This document shows, piece by piece, positions 1-9,042 of a stretch of DNA of 64,000 bases. Position 1 is the stretch's first letter, and each line of letters starts with the position of its first letter. Below the pieces are notes generated by a model. The model was not told where the DNA came from. It worked only from the letters and a program-made list of their open reading frames with translations, and searched no databases. Origin of the DNA: Algoriphagus sp. NG3 (lineage in GTDB: Bacteria > Bacteroidota > Bacteroidia > Cytophagales > Cyclobacteriaceae). The DNA lies in NCBI RefSeq assembly GCF_034119865.1, contig NZ_CP139421.1:2170001-2234000 (forward strand), read 5' to 3'. Position numbers and translations under genes: made by a program.

Positions 1-210
1 CTGAAAATCCAGTGAAGTATTTCTTAAAAGTTTTTGATGTAAACTAAATAACTCTTGCATACCTACATAATTGTATATTACAATAAACAAAAATACAAAA
101 ATTTTGTTTATTACAATATACATTATTTAAATCAGTATTCTGTCTATACCTATGTTAGGGGTGCTGGAAGACGGAAGACCGAAGATGGAAGACGGAAGTA
201 GGAAGTTTTT

Positions 211-735
211 TTCTAAAATCCTGTGTAAACGAGCAATGCCGTAGGCCTGCCTGACCGGTAGGCCCGCCTCACGGAGGGCAGGCAGGCATGATAGATTTTG
301 TAGCTCCGGGTTTTAACCCGGGGATTAAATTTGAATCACAGCCATTACCCTCGGAGCACACAGTCCTTATGGAAATGAGCGTCAAGTCCGAGGGCTGGAA
401 ATGACACAATCGGTGTTGGGTGACCGAAGACCGAAGACGGAAGACAGTCAGATGTGGGGTGTCCGGTGTCGGGTGACCGATGTGGGAAGTAGGAAGTGGG
501 AAGTGAGAAGTTTATTTCTAAAATCCTGTGTAAACGAGCAATGCCGTAGGCCTGCCTGACCGGTAGGCCCGCCTCCCGGAGGGCAGGCAGGCATGATAGA
601 TTTTGTAGCTCCGGGTTTTAACCCGGGGATTCAATTTGAGCCGCAGCCATTACCCTCGGAGCACACAGTCCTTATGGAAATGAGCGTCAAGTCCGAGGGC
701 TGGAAATGACACAATCGGTGTTGGGTGACCGAAGA
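211..735. repeat. Two ~220-bp direct repeats offset by 305 bp
   Basis: Copy 1 runs from about 211 to 431 and copy 2 from about 516 to 735. The two differ at only a handful of positions, for example CACGG versus CCCGG and ATTAAATTTGAATCAC versus ATTCAATTTGAGCCGC. Each copy contains the palindromic strings GCCTGCCTGACCGGTAGGC and CCGGGTTTTAACCCGG. High identity suggests a recent tandem duplication of a REP-bearing unit. Confidence 0.85.
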
Positions 736-842
736 CGGGAGACAGTGGGGCGCTGGGTGATAGATGTGGGGTGTCCGGTGTCAGCACCGTCTTTGCGAAG
801 ACGAAGGACGAAATGAAAAGAACCAATTATGGCTGGTAATAG

Positions 843-865
843 ACCGTTCGTGAGACACGAACGGT
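843..865. repeat. Perfect 10-bp hairpin
   Basis: ACCGTTCGTG (843-852) and CACGAACGGT (856-865) are perfect inverted repeats around a 3-nt loop. No T-run follows, so it is not an obvious intrinsic terminator. A shorter relative (CATTCGTG / CACGAATG) lies at 26033-26049, and both are followed by GGCGG, so this looks like a REP-type palindrome family. Confidence 0.7.
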
Positions 866-1038
866 GGCGGATCTCAGTCGCAAGAGGCAGAAATAAAGTA
901 TGAAAGCTGAAGTATGAAAGCCGAAAGTCTATAATTCCAACCTACTCGTAATCCCTACCTACGGCAGGCAAGCTTGATACTTGATACTTGCTATTAATAA
1001 CTGGGACGGAAGATGGGTGACCGAAGTGCAGCCTATTC

Positions 1039-2214
1039 TTACCTCTTGAAGGATGTAGTGTTGTTCCCGAACCGCTTCCTGTACTCTCCAGGTGCAAATC
1101 CAGTCAGTTGCCTGAACTGCCTGGCGAGGTTATTACTATCCTGAAAGCCCAAATCCAATGCCAGCTCAAACACACTCTGGTCAGTGCTCAGGAGTTTTTG
1201 GGCCAGTCTCTCCATTCTCACCTTGGTGATATACTTGTACACGGGTTGTCCTGTGATTTTCAGAAAACGCTTTTCCAAGGCTCTCCTGGAAAGCGGGACT
1301 TCTTTGACCACCTGGTCCACCAAAATATTGTTATCTATATTCCTGTGGATAAAAGTCAGGGCTTCCGCCACATATTCATCCGAGGAAGCATACATGTCGG
1401 TAGAGGAGCGGGTGATGATCTTCAAAGGGGGGACAATGATATCCCTGATATTCTTCTCCCCTGTCCTGATCATTTCATCCAAAAGCCTGGCTGACTCATA
1501 CCCTGCCCGTTCTATATCCAGATCTATACTGGACAGTTGGGGGTCTGAGAGTTCACAAAAGGTCATATCGTTATCCACTCCCAATACTGCCACTTCCTGT
1601 GGGACTTTAATGTTATTGTGATTACAGGCCTCGATTATATGGACCGCCCTGTTGTCATCGCAGGCCATCAAGGCCACTGGTTTGGGGAGATTTTTGAGCC
1701 ATTTGCTAAGTGATTTGCTTTTGTAGTACCACATATCTGCAGTGTGGGATTTTTTATGCTCATAATAGTTGACCTCATAGCCTGCCTCCTGAACTGCAGA
1801 TTCAAAGCCCTCTGCCCGCTCTCTGGACCAAACGATATTGTTGAAACCATAAAACGCAAAATGATAATACCCTTTGTTCAAAAAGTATTCAGCTCCCATC
1901 ATGCCGGTTTCCCTATAGGATCCGGTGATATTGGGGATTTTCTTAAACCTCTCTTTAAAATCCTGGGCAATAACCGGGATATCTTCTGCGAGAAAGCCAT
2001 CCTCCATCTCATTGTAAAGCTGCCCTATAATGCCATTTGCTTTCCATTCCCTGGCCCAATCCACAATCCCTTTCACCCCTATCATCTCCCGGTAATAAAG
2101 AGGCATTCTGCAAAATGACCATTGCCCGTTTCTGGCAGAATAGGATGAGATTCCCTTCAGTAATAATTTACTGTACTCTTCAGCAAAGTCCAACAATAAG
2201 ATTACCCTATGCAT
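1039..2214 (-). CDS. XylR-type transcriptional regulator (periplasmic-binding-like sensor + AraC HTH)
   Basis: This 391-residue cytoplasmic regulator has a LacI/periplasmic-binding-protein-like sensor over roughly residues 1-270, including the typical VAVLGVDND stretch. An AraC-type double helix-turn-helix covers about residues 285-385, ending with the usual AraC signature region (GFQDSNNLARQFRQLTG). That order matches XylR-family regulators, which bind a sugar and activate sugar genes. Its ATG overlaps the stop of the upstream transporter gene by 8 bp, so the two are co-transcribed. The effector is probably the sugar carried by that transporter, but which sugar cannot be read from the sequence. 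Confidence 0.9.
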   Translation of the reverse strand: MHRVILLLDFAEEYSKLLLKGISSYSARNGQWSFCRMPLYYREMIGVKGIVDWAREWKANGIIGQLYNEMEDGFLAEDIPVIAQDFKERFKKIPNITGSYRETGMMGAEYFLNKGYYHFAFYGFNNIVWSRERAEGFESAVQEAGYEVNYYEHKKSHTADMWYYKSKSLSKWLKNLPKPVALMACDDNRAVHIIEACNHNNIKVPQEVAVLGVDNDMTFCELSDPQLSSIDLDIERAGYESARLLDEMIRTGEKNIRDIIVPPLKIITRSSTDMYASSDEYVAEALTFIHRNIDNNILVDQVVKEVPLSRRALEKRFLKITGQPVYKYITKVRMERLAQKLLSTDQSVFELALDLGFQDSNNLARQFRQLTGFAPGEYRKRFGNNTTSFKR

Positions 2215-3484
2215 CGTGTCGGTTAAAAAGCTCTTTGAACGATGTGACTCTGGAGTTTTTCACCAAGGGTTTGGCCCACACTCCGATAAACAAGATGTAC
2301 CCCAAAGGAATAAAAAGAAAAAACATCGCTGCATGCAGCCCTATGCTATCTGCCAGACTACCGACGATAAGAGGAACTACTGCCCCGCCTACTATCCCGG
2401 AGCAAAGCAACCCAGCAAAGGTGCCATGGGCGAAATCCACCGAGTTTAGCGCCAGGGAAATCAGGATAGACCACATCACTGAAAGGCAAAACCCAGAAAA
2501 GGAAAAAGCATACAACGCAAGATTTCCCTGGGCAGTAAGTCCTGTAAGAAGGGCCAGCATAGCAGAAACCGTAAAAAGGATCAGTACCAGCCTGCTGTCC
2601 AAGAATTTCAGCAACACTAAGCCAACCAAGCATCCTATCGTCAGCAATCCCCAGAAATAAGAAATCACCTGGGCTCCTCCGGTACTAGGATCCACTCCGT
2701 GGTTATCCTGCAGAAACTGACTCACCCAGTTGGCTATTCCCTGCTCAATGCCCACGTAGGAGAAAATCCCAAGGAAGTATAACCAGACCAGCCTTTTGCC
2801 CAACAATTTCTTTAAGGTAAGACCCAGTTCTATTTTTTCATCGGATTTCAACTCCACTTTAGGGAAACGAGTAAGTCCTATCAAGGCCAGCATCACACAG
2901 GCCAGCAAGGCAAAAACGAAATATACAGAAACCCACTTCATCCCGACGGGCACCCAGTTTTCCAACAGTGCAATCCAGGAAGGAGCCGTTTCGGTGAACA
3001 GGTTTTGATCCATATAGCTATACAGCATAGGACTCAGAAATGATGCAGAACCAAATGCGAGCTGCCCCAAAACAGAATTGAAGGCAAAATGCTCCTCTCC
3101 GCCCGTCACCCTAAGCAGCGGGTTTATCACCACCTGCAACATAGCCATTCCCAACCCGATGATAAACAAGGAAGCCAACGCAAATCCAAATCCAGGATTA
3201 AGACCAAACAACAGGGCACCGACTGCGGCCAAAGCAAATGCCAGCAACAACACCTGTTTTTCGCCCATACGTTCGACAAGCAAGCCCGAGGGCAGAGACA
3301 TGACCCCATATGCGACAAAAAACGCAAATGGCAGGAAACCTGCCAATCCATAGCTTAAGGAAAAACTGTTGATAATCCCAGGGATGATGGGGCCAAGGAT
3401 ATTTGACATCAGGGATATGACAAAGAATATCAAAAATATCAATAAGAGAATCTTTGTTTTCCTGTGTTTGGCTTTTCCTGTCAT
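2207..3484 (-). CDS. MFS sugar transporter, FucP-like
   Basis: This is a 425-residue polytopic membrane protein with about 12 hydrophobic segments and the MFS loop motif (GLLVERMGEK) after the second helix. The segment GMAMLQVVINPLLR resembles the FucP (fucose:H+ symporter) subgroup. I chose the ATG at 3484 because the four-codon extension to 3496 would need a TTG start. The gene precedes and overlaps the XylR-type regulator, suggesting a transporter-regulator unit for one monosaccharide. The substrate is unknown; fucose, glucose/galactose or a related sugar is typical for the family. Confidence 0.85.
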   Translation of the reverse strand: MTGKAKHRKTKILLLIFLIFFVISLMSNILGPIIPGIINSFSLSYGLAGFLPFAFFVAYGVMSLPSGLLVERMGEKQVLLLAFALAAVGALLFGLNPGFGFALASLFIIGLGMAMLQVVINPLLRVTGGEEHFAFNSVLGQLAFGSASFLSPMLYSYMDQNLFTETAPSWIALLENWVPVGMKWVSVYFVFALLACVMLALIGLTRFPKVELKSDEKIELGLTLKKLLGKRLVWLYFLGIFSYVGIEQGIANWVSQFLQDNHGVDPSTGGAQVISYFWGLLTIGCLVGLVLLKFLDSRLVLILFTVSAMLALLTGLTAQGNLALYAFSFSGFCLSVMWSILISLALNSVDFAHGTFAGLLCSGIVGGAVVPLIVGSLADSIGLHAAMFFLFIPLGYILFIGVWAKPLVKNSRVTSFKELFNRHDA

Positions 3485-3564
3485 ACTTTTATCCAATTAT
3501 CTGTAATGATGTCATCTGTCATGTTTTTTTGTTAAACCCAAAATCACCGGAAGGCAGCCCGTTG

Positions 3565-3609
3565 CTTCGACTGCGCTCAGCACAAGTAACTTCGACTGCG
3601 CTCAGCACA
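3565..3609. repeat. Tandem 25-bp repeat, two units
   Basis: CTTCGACTGCGCTCAGCACA occurs at 3565-3584 and again at 3590-3609, separated by AGTAA. The rest of the 3485-4063 spacer is AT-rich and I see no gene in it. It separates the leftward transporter gene from the rightward deacetylase gene and so must carry promoters for both, but I could not identify them. Confidence 0.8.
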
Positions 3610-4063
3610 GGGACGGGTTCAATGCTGGTTTGTCGCCCCCTTTCATGCTTCACCGAATACATGTAAAAAGGCGGATGTATATTATTTATTGATTTCGATT
3701 CAATTTTAGGTAAAAATCCTTTCAGAACTACCTGCTTAACAATTCTTTAATTTAAAGAAAAATCAACTAACCATTAGTCCATTCTTCATAATAAGAGGTA
3801 CTAGTATTAAAATTCAGTGTACTATATAAAGAGTGGACACGCCACACCTGAAAGCAATCCAACAGATTGGATATGAGCTTGGAGCTCCCTTCCATAAGAG
3901 TGTGAATCCCGAAAAGACAATAGCTCAGTTTGACACAAAATAAAAGAGTTCAGTAGAAAGCAGGTGGAATCGGTAAGTGAACACCGATACTTATAACTAA
4001 AGAAACAAAAACAGTCCACATCAAAACATAAAATGATAACAACCACGAATCTGTTCATTTCCT

Positions 4064-5134
4064 ATGCATCTATACGGTAAAAGTAAGGTAGTACTTGCTC
4101 TTTGGTTTTCAACTCTTTCTGTATCACTTGCGCAGACCGAATCAGGAAAGACTTATGCTGAAAAGCTTGGCTATCCCCAGGGCAAAAAAGTAGTGATATT
4201 TCATGTAGATGATGCCGGAATGTCCTATGAATCCAACCATGGCACATTTCAGGCTATGGATAAGGGAGTTGCCAGTTCCTGTAGCGTGATGATGCCCTGC
4301 CCCTGGGCCGGGACATTCCTGCAAACCAGCAAGGAAAAGCCGGCTATGGATATTGGTCTGCATCTGGTGTTGACTTCAGAATGGAAAACCTACAGGTGGG
4401 AACCGCTTGCCGGGCCCTTATTGGTACCAGGACTTATAGATCCTGAAGGTTCATTCTGGCCCAGCGTGGCGCAAGTGGTAGAACATGCCAATGCTGAGGA
4501 GGTATATATTGAACTCAAAGCACAAATTGACCGGGCTTTGAACCTGAGTATAAGCCCTACCCATCTGGATTCACATATGGGGACACTTTTTGCCAGTCCT
4601 GAATTTTTGGAAACCTACATCAGGTTAGGCCTAGAATACCAGATACCTGTGATGTTTCCAGGGGGAAATAATAAGCTTATTACCGCTGACCTTCAAGAAC
4701 CTGTAATCAATCAATTAAAAAAAGAGGGGAAGTACCAAGATGGGATGACGCTCCCTACCCCAGACTTACTTATTGGAGCTCAGGATATGGGGAAGAAAAT
4801 ATGGGAATTGGGTTTACCGGTATTGGATGACCTTCATAAAAACAGTGGGGACTGGAGGCCTGATAAAGAATCCTTCACACAGCAGGAGCTTACCCAATAT
4901 AAGATTGGGAAGTTTAAGGAAATCCTGACCCAGATGGAACCCGGCTTGGCGATGATTATAGTCCATTGCAGTGAAAACACAGAAAATTTCCAACGGTTTT
5001 CGGGTTCAGGAAAATCCAGGCAAGCAGATCTTGAAGCCATGCTCTCTACTGATTTGAAGCACTTTATTGAAGATGAGGGCATTGTTTTGACCACCTGGAG
5101 GGAGGTCATGGAACGTAGGAGAAACAGGAAATAG
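4064..5134 (+). CDS. YdjC/ChbG-family polysaccharide deacetylase-like protein, secreted
   Basis: This 356-residue protein has an N-terminal signal peptide ending near SVSLAQ. The family's metal-binding elements are visible: FHVDDAG with the Asp pair at residues 49-50, GLHLVL near residue 100, and PTHLDSHMGT near residue 168. YdjC/ChbG enzymes remove N-acetyl groups from amino-sugar oligosaccharides such as chitobiose. This copy is longer than the roughly 250-residue cytoplasmic ChbG and is exported, so it probably acts in the periplasm. The next gene starts 2 bp after its stop, indicating an operon. Substrate is unknown. Confidence 0.8.
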   Translation: MHLYGKSKVVLALWFSTLSVSLAQTESGKTYAEKLGYPQGKKVVIFHVDDAGMSYESNHGTFQAMDKGVASSCSVMMPCPWAGTFLQTSKEKPAMDIGLHLVLTSEWKTYRWEPLAGPLLVPGLIDPEGSFWPSVAQVVEHANAEEVYIELKAQIDRALNLSISPTHLDSHMGTLFASPEFLETYIRLGLEYQIPVMFPGGNNKLITADLQEPVINQLKKEGKYQDGMTLPTPDLLIGAQDMGKKIWELGLPVLDDLHKNSGDWRPDKESFTQQELTQYKIGKFKEILTQMEPGLAMIIVHCSENTENFQRFSGSGKSRQADLEAMLSTDLKHFIEDEGIVLTTWREVMERRRNRK

Positions 5135-5136
5135 TT

Positions 5137-6330
5137 ATGCGAAAAAGCCTTTTCAAACAGGTTACATTGGTATGGATGGGAATTGTATTGTGGCCCTCCT
5201 GCCTATTTGCCCAGTCTCCTCTTGTACCTTCCCTACTTAATGAGCCTATATTCCCCTTGCAGGCAAAACATACCCATGCCAGCAGTATAGTGGCACTTCC
5301 GGGCGGAGACCTGCTTAGCGTATGGTTTGAGGGTTCTGGAGAAAGAAAAGCGGATGATGTGCTGCTGATGGGCTCAAGGAAAAAAAAGGGGGAATCCAGC
5401 TGGTCAAAACCATTTGAGATGGCCGATACTCCGGGAATACCAGACTGCAACCCTGTGCTTTTTCTCAATCAAAATGAAGAATTGTTCTTGGTATGGATCG
5501 CCGTAAATGCAAACGAGTGGGAAAACTCCATACTTCGGCTGAGAAGAAGTACCTCATATATGACCGATGGGGCACCGGTTTGGTCTTGGCAAGACAATAT
5601 TATTTTAAAACCGGGAGATGAATTTGCGGAGGAAGTTTCACGAAAAATCAAGGAACTCCCGCCCACCCATTTGGGATGGTCATCCTATGCGCCGGAATAC
5701 GAGACGATGATTATCGAGGCATCCCAAGATTCAAAAAAAACAAGTATGGGATGGATGAGCAGGATCAAGCCTCTCATCATGGCTGATCGGATACTTTTAC
5801 CACTTTACTCGGATGGATTCAATTTATCCCTAATGGCTATTTCGGATGATATGGGTGAAAGTTGGAAACCCAGCTTGCCGCTGGTAGGCAAAGGGCCAAT
5901 ACAACCTGCATTGATCCAAAAAGAAAATGGCGATATTCTCGCTATGCTCCGTGATGCCGGAGATGCCCCTCCTATGATCCAGCAGAGCGTTTCGAAAGAC
6001 AGGGGCGAGACCTGGACAGCCGCCACAAAAACGGCCTTCCCGAATACAGGCAGTGTGGAGCTGCTAAAACTTCAGGATGGCAGGTGGTGGATGGTAGGAA
6101 ACGATATCCCTGATGGCAGGTATCGATTGGCCCTCTGGATTTCAACAGATGAGGGCAAGGTATGGAGTAGCCCCCGATACCTTGAACTAGACCCGGCACA
6201 GGAGGGGAAATATTCCTATCCAGCCTTGATCCAGGATAGGGAGGGGCTGGTTCATCTCACCTATTCCAAACACCTAAACGAAGGGAAAACCATTCAGTAT
6301 CGCCTATTGGACCCCTCGAAAATTCACTGA
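5137..6330 (+). CDS. Sialidase-fold (BNR repeat) protein, secreted
   Basis: This 397-residue protein carries a signal peptide (LWPSCLFAQ region). Repeated Asp-boxes of the S-x-D-x-G-x-x-W type are visible: SDDMGESW, SKDRGETW and STDEGKVW. It therefore has a six-bladed sialidase-like beta-propeller. The family contains exo-sialidases, but many members in Bacteroidota act on other acidic sugars or as lyases, so sialic acid should not be assumed. It is a paralogue of the protein at 31776-32939, sharing the N-terminal layout and the CNPVLF/WNPVLY motif. It follows the deacetylase directly and probably acts on the same glycan. Confidence 0.8.
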   Translation: MRKSLFKQVTLVWMGIVLWPSCLFAQSPLVPSLLNEPIFPLQAKHTHASSIVALPGGDLLSVWFEGSGERKADDVLLMGSRKKKGESSWSKPFEMADTPGIPDCNPVLFLNQNEELFLVWIAVNANEWENSILRLRRSTSYMTDGAPVWSWQDNIILKPGDEFAEEVSRKIKELPPTHLGWSSYAPEYETMIIEASQDSKKTSMGWMSRIKPLIMADRILLPLYSDGFNLSLMAISDDMGESWKPSLPLVGKGPIQPALIQKENGDILAMLRDAGDAPPMIQQSVSKDRGETWTAATKTAFPNTGSVELLKLQDGRWWMVGNDIPDGRYRLALWISTDEGKVWSSPRYLELDPAQEGKYSYPALIQDREGLVHLTYSKHLNEGKTIQYRLLDPSKIH

Positions 6331-6472
6331 TGATGAACATGTCCACAAGGCATACAGCTAAGGCCTCAAAAAAATAATCATATGAAATCGAGCATGTCGA
6401 AAACGACACACACAGGCATGATTATTAGCTATGCGAGATTCCATGTGGCAATTGAAAAATAATAATAAACAC

Positions 6473-8683
6473 ATGAAAAAAGCTTTTTACGTATTCGCAC
6501 TTCTCTTAATCGCCCTGGCTCATAAGCCACTAAAAGGACAATCAGGAAGCGGAGGTTCATATCAGGACACTGCTTTTGTCCAAGAATATGCAGTAATAAA
6601 TTCCAGGGGACTCAACAATCTATCTATACAGAGCCTGGCCAGTAACCAGATTGGTAATGTTCAGATTCTGGAAAACATGCAGCTCTTACGTCCAGAAGCA
6701 GGTCAGTTTCAGGTTTGGGGGACTTTGGCACCAGATCGGTCCTACCTACCGATGGCCGACAAAAAAGTAAAGGCAATCGACAGCTACCAGGACGAGCTTA
6801 TATACCTGGATAATCAAAGCGTATTCAGCAATGCTTGGGCGGGCAGCTTGTTTTTGAAGCATGAGTTACCAGATGCACATCGCTTCGAAGGAGGCATGCA
6901 ATTTGATTTTTTGATCAGTGACGGTAAGCGATTGCAGTATGTAGGATCAAACATAGAGGAACCGGTCATACTATCAGTTCCGCAGGAAGTCCTGGACATC
7001 CAATACGATTCCACTCAGGATAAATTCTGGGTCATGAGTGAAGAGAAAGTCTATCAGTTTGATCCCGTATCCCACGAGCTTCAGGAGGAAATATCGGCAC
7101 CAGGCCTTAGCTCTCTGGCCTACTTCCTTCCCAAGAACCAATTGGTACTTGGTAGTGATTCGGGATATTTCACCTATGACATCCAATCCAAAACCCAATC
7201 TCCCCTATTGACCAAAATTCCCTGGACCGATATTCTGGTGGTAGAAAGCCACAAAGATGAACTATGGTTTGGAACGAGCAAGGGAGCCTTCACTGTACTT
7301 CCCGATGGGGAAATAAACTACTACTATTTAGAAAGATGGCTTCCCGGTGAGGAGGTTTACGACATTGCCTTTGGTCAGGAGGAAATCTACCTCCTCACCA
7401 ATGAGGGTTTGGCAACTATACACCGAAAGATGATGACTTTGGCGGAAAAGGCAGGTTTTTTTGATCAATACACCCGCAAAAACCATCTTAGAAACGGATT
7501 TAACGCTAGACTAGCATTATCAGAGCCGGGAAATATAGCAACAGGAAGACTGGAAGACTCGGATAACGACGGCCTATGGACCTCCATGTACCTGGCATCC
7601 CAAGGCTTCAGATATGCGGTGACCAAGTCCCCTGAGGCGATGGCCCAGATCCGTCAGTCTTTGTTGGCGATGGAACGTCTATTCACCATTAACCCTGTGG
7701 ATGGGTTTCCCTCGAGGTCTTTTGAAAGATCCGGTTATATAGAGCGGCTGGCTGATCCAGAAAGATGGCAACATTCCACGGACCCTGAATGGGACTGGAA
7801 ATCCACCACCAGTAGCGATGAAGCCATCGGTCATATATTCGTCTATGGGGTGCTTGCAGAGCTTGTGGAAGATGAATGGGTAAAAAGCAAATCCATAGAA
7901 CTGATGGATACCTTGATGTCACATATACTGGATCATGACCTGTATTTGTATGATTTTGACGGCAAACCCACGCAATGGGGAAAGTGGAATCCCGAATATG
8001 TCAATGCTTTTCCTGCTGAGGTAGGAGATCGGAAACTTAATTCGTCCAATATTATCGGCATGCTTCAGACCGCATATCACTTCACCGGAAAGGAAAAGTA
8101 TAAGCAAAAAGCATTTGAATTAATAGAAGAGCATGGATATCTGGATAACCTGATGAGGCCTATGAAAACTATAGGTGAAGCTGGGACAGGAAGTGACTCC
8201 TATAGCCAAATGCTCTCAGAGGCTTGGAATCATTCTGATGATGAAATGTACTTTGTGGGATATTGGGGATTATACAGGTATGCTTTCAATTCTGAACTGA
8301 AGGAAAAATACAAACAAGCAATTGTAGATCACTGGGAATCAGAACGCGCAGAAAAGGAAGGGTTATGGAATATTATGACAGCGATGGTCCAACCGGAGAA
8401 ATTTGATCTGGATGAGGCAATATGGTTTTTGGAAAAACATCCCTTGGATCTGATCAATTGGAACATAAAGAACAGTCATCGTAAAGACCTTGAGTATTTG
8501 GAGCCCAACTTCAGAAGACAAAGCACTTTAGAGGTATTATCGCCCTCCGAAACCAAAATAGCCCGGCACAATGCGAACCGCTTTACGTTGGATTCGGACA
8601 GAAACGGGGAATCGGCCTATAGTCCCGGGGACATTTGGTTGCTTCCGTATTGGATGGGCAGATACTTGGAGGTAATACATTGA
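6473..8683 (+). CDS. Secreted propeller + (alpha/alpha)-barrel protein, function unknown
   Basis: The product is 736 residues with a signal peptide (KKAFYVFALLLIALAH). I prefer the ATG at 6473 over an in-frame ATG at 6431 because the signal peptide begins there. Residues from about 40 to 330 have the repetitive hydrophobic/aromatic pattern of a beta-propeller like those of two-component sensor propellers. The region from about 350 to the end is helical and rich in Trp and acidic residues (STDPEWDWKSTTSSDE, EAWNHSDDEMYF), resembling (alpha/alpha)-barrel glycosidases or lyases. I do not recognise a named family. It follows the deacetylase and sialidase-fold genes by 142 bp, so it probably belongs to the same saccharide system. 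Confidence 0.7.
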   Translation: MKKAFYVFALLLIALAHKPLKGQSGSGGSYQDTAFVQEYAVINSRGLNNLSIQSLASNQIGNVQILENMQLLRPEAGQFQVWGTLAPDRSYLPMADKKVKAIDSYQDELIYLDNQSVFSNAWAGSLFLKHELPDAHRFEGGMQFDFLISDGKRLQYVGSNIEEPVILSVPQEVLDIQYDSTQDKFWVMSEEKVYQFDPVSHELQEEISAPGLSSLAYFLPKNQLVLGSDSGYFTYDIQSKTQSPLLTKIPWTDILVVESHKDELWFGTSKGAFTVLPDGEINYYYLERWLPGEEVYDIAFGQEEIYLLTNEGLATIHRKMMTLAEKAGFFDQYTRKNHLRNGFNARLALSEPGNIATGRLEDSDNDGLWTSMYLASQGFRYAVTKSPEAMAQIRQSLLAMERLFTINPVDGFPSRSFERSGYIERLADPERWQHSTDPEWDWKSTTSSDEAIGHIFVYGVLAELVEDEWVKSKSIELMDTLMSHILDHDLYLYDFDGKPTQWGKWNPEYVNAFPAEVGDRKLNSSNIIGMLQTAYHFTGKEKYKQKAFELIEEHGYLDNLMRPMKTIGEAGTGSDSYSQMLSEAWNHSDDEMYFVGYWGLYRYAFNSELKEKYKQAIVDHWESERAEKEGLWNIMTAMVQPEKFDLDEAIWFLEKHPLDLINWNIKNSHRKDLEYLEPNFRRQSTLEVLSPSETKIARHNANRFTLDSDRNGESAYSPGDIWLLPYWMGRYLEVIH

Positions 8684-9042
8684 TATACAGGAAAAAGATT
8701 CCTTAAATATAAAAACACATGGTTATCCGAAATGATGCCAATGACCATATCTTCTTTGGTATAACAGCTGGAATAATGCTGCCCTAGTGGCAAACGGGGA
8801 TGACAGAAGACCGAATTGGTCTTAATGCCAGTGTTTTCCAATTCCTATGACGCTTTTAGGATTTTACCGATGGAATGGATATACCTATAAAGATGCCCGA
8901 TAAATTAACATAAATATAATGTACTGATTACCAATAGATAACTAATTTCAAATATTCGCAAATTGAGGATTTAAATACGTGATTTACGTCCTATGATAAG
9001 GCCATTTTTCCAAAATTTATAGAGGATTAAATAAATGGCTAC
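8684..9042. other. Intergenic spacer, nothing recognisable
   Basis: This 359-bp AT-rich spacer lies between the propeller protein gene and the ECF sigma gene. I see no ORF with a credible start and no strong hairpin. Confidence 0.5.

Larger units (their letters stand above)
160..1038. repeat. Gene-free repeat-rich spacer (word repeats, direct repeat, hairpins)
   Basis: I see no credible gene from 1 to 1038. Positions 1-150 are AT-rich without recognisable structure. From about 160 the DNA consists of degenerate purine-rich words such as GGAAGACGGAAG and GGATGTCCGGTGTCGGGTG. It later contains TTGATACTTGATACTTG near 973-990, preceded by the small palindrome CCTACGGCAGG. The same vocabulary recurs in most other long spacers of this window, so it is a dispersed, probably non-coding repeat class rather than decayed genes. 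Confidence 0.75.
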
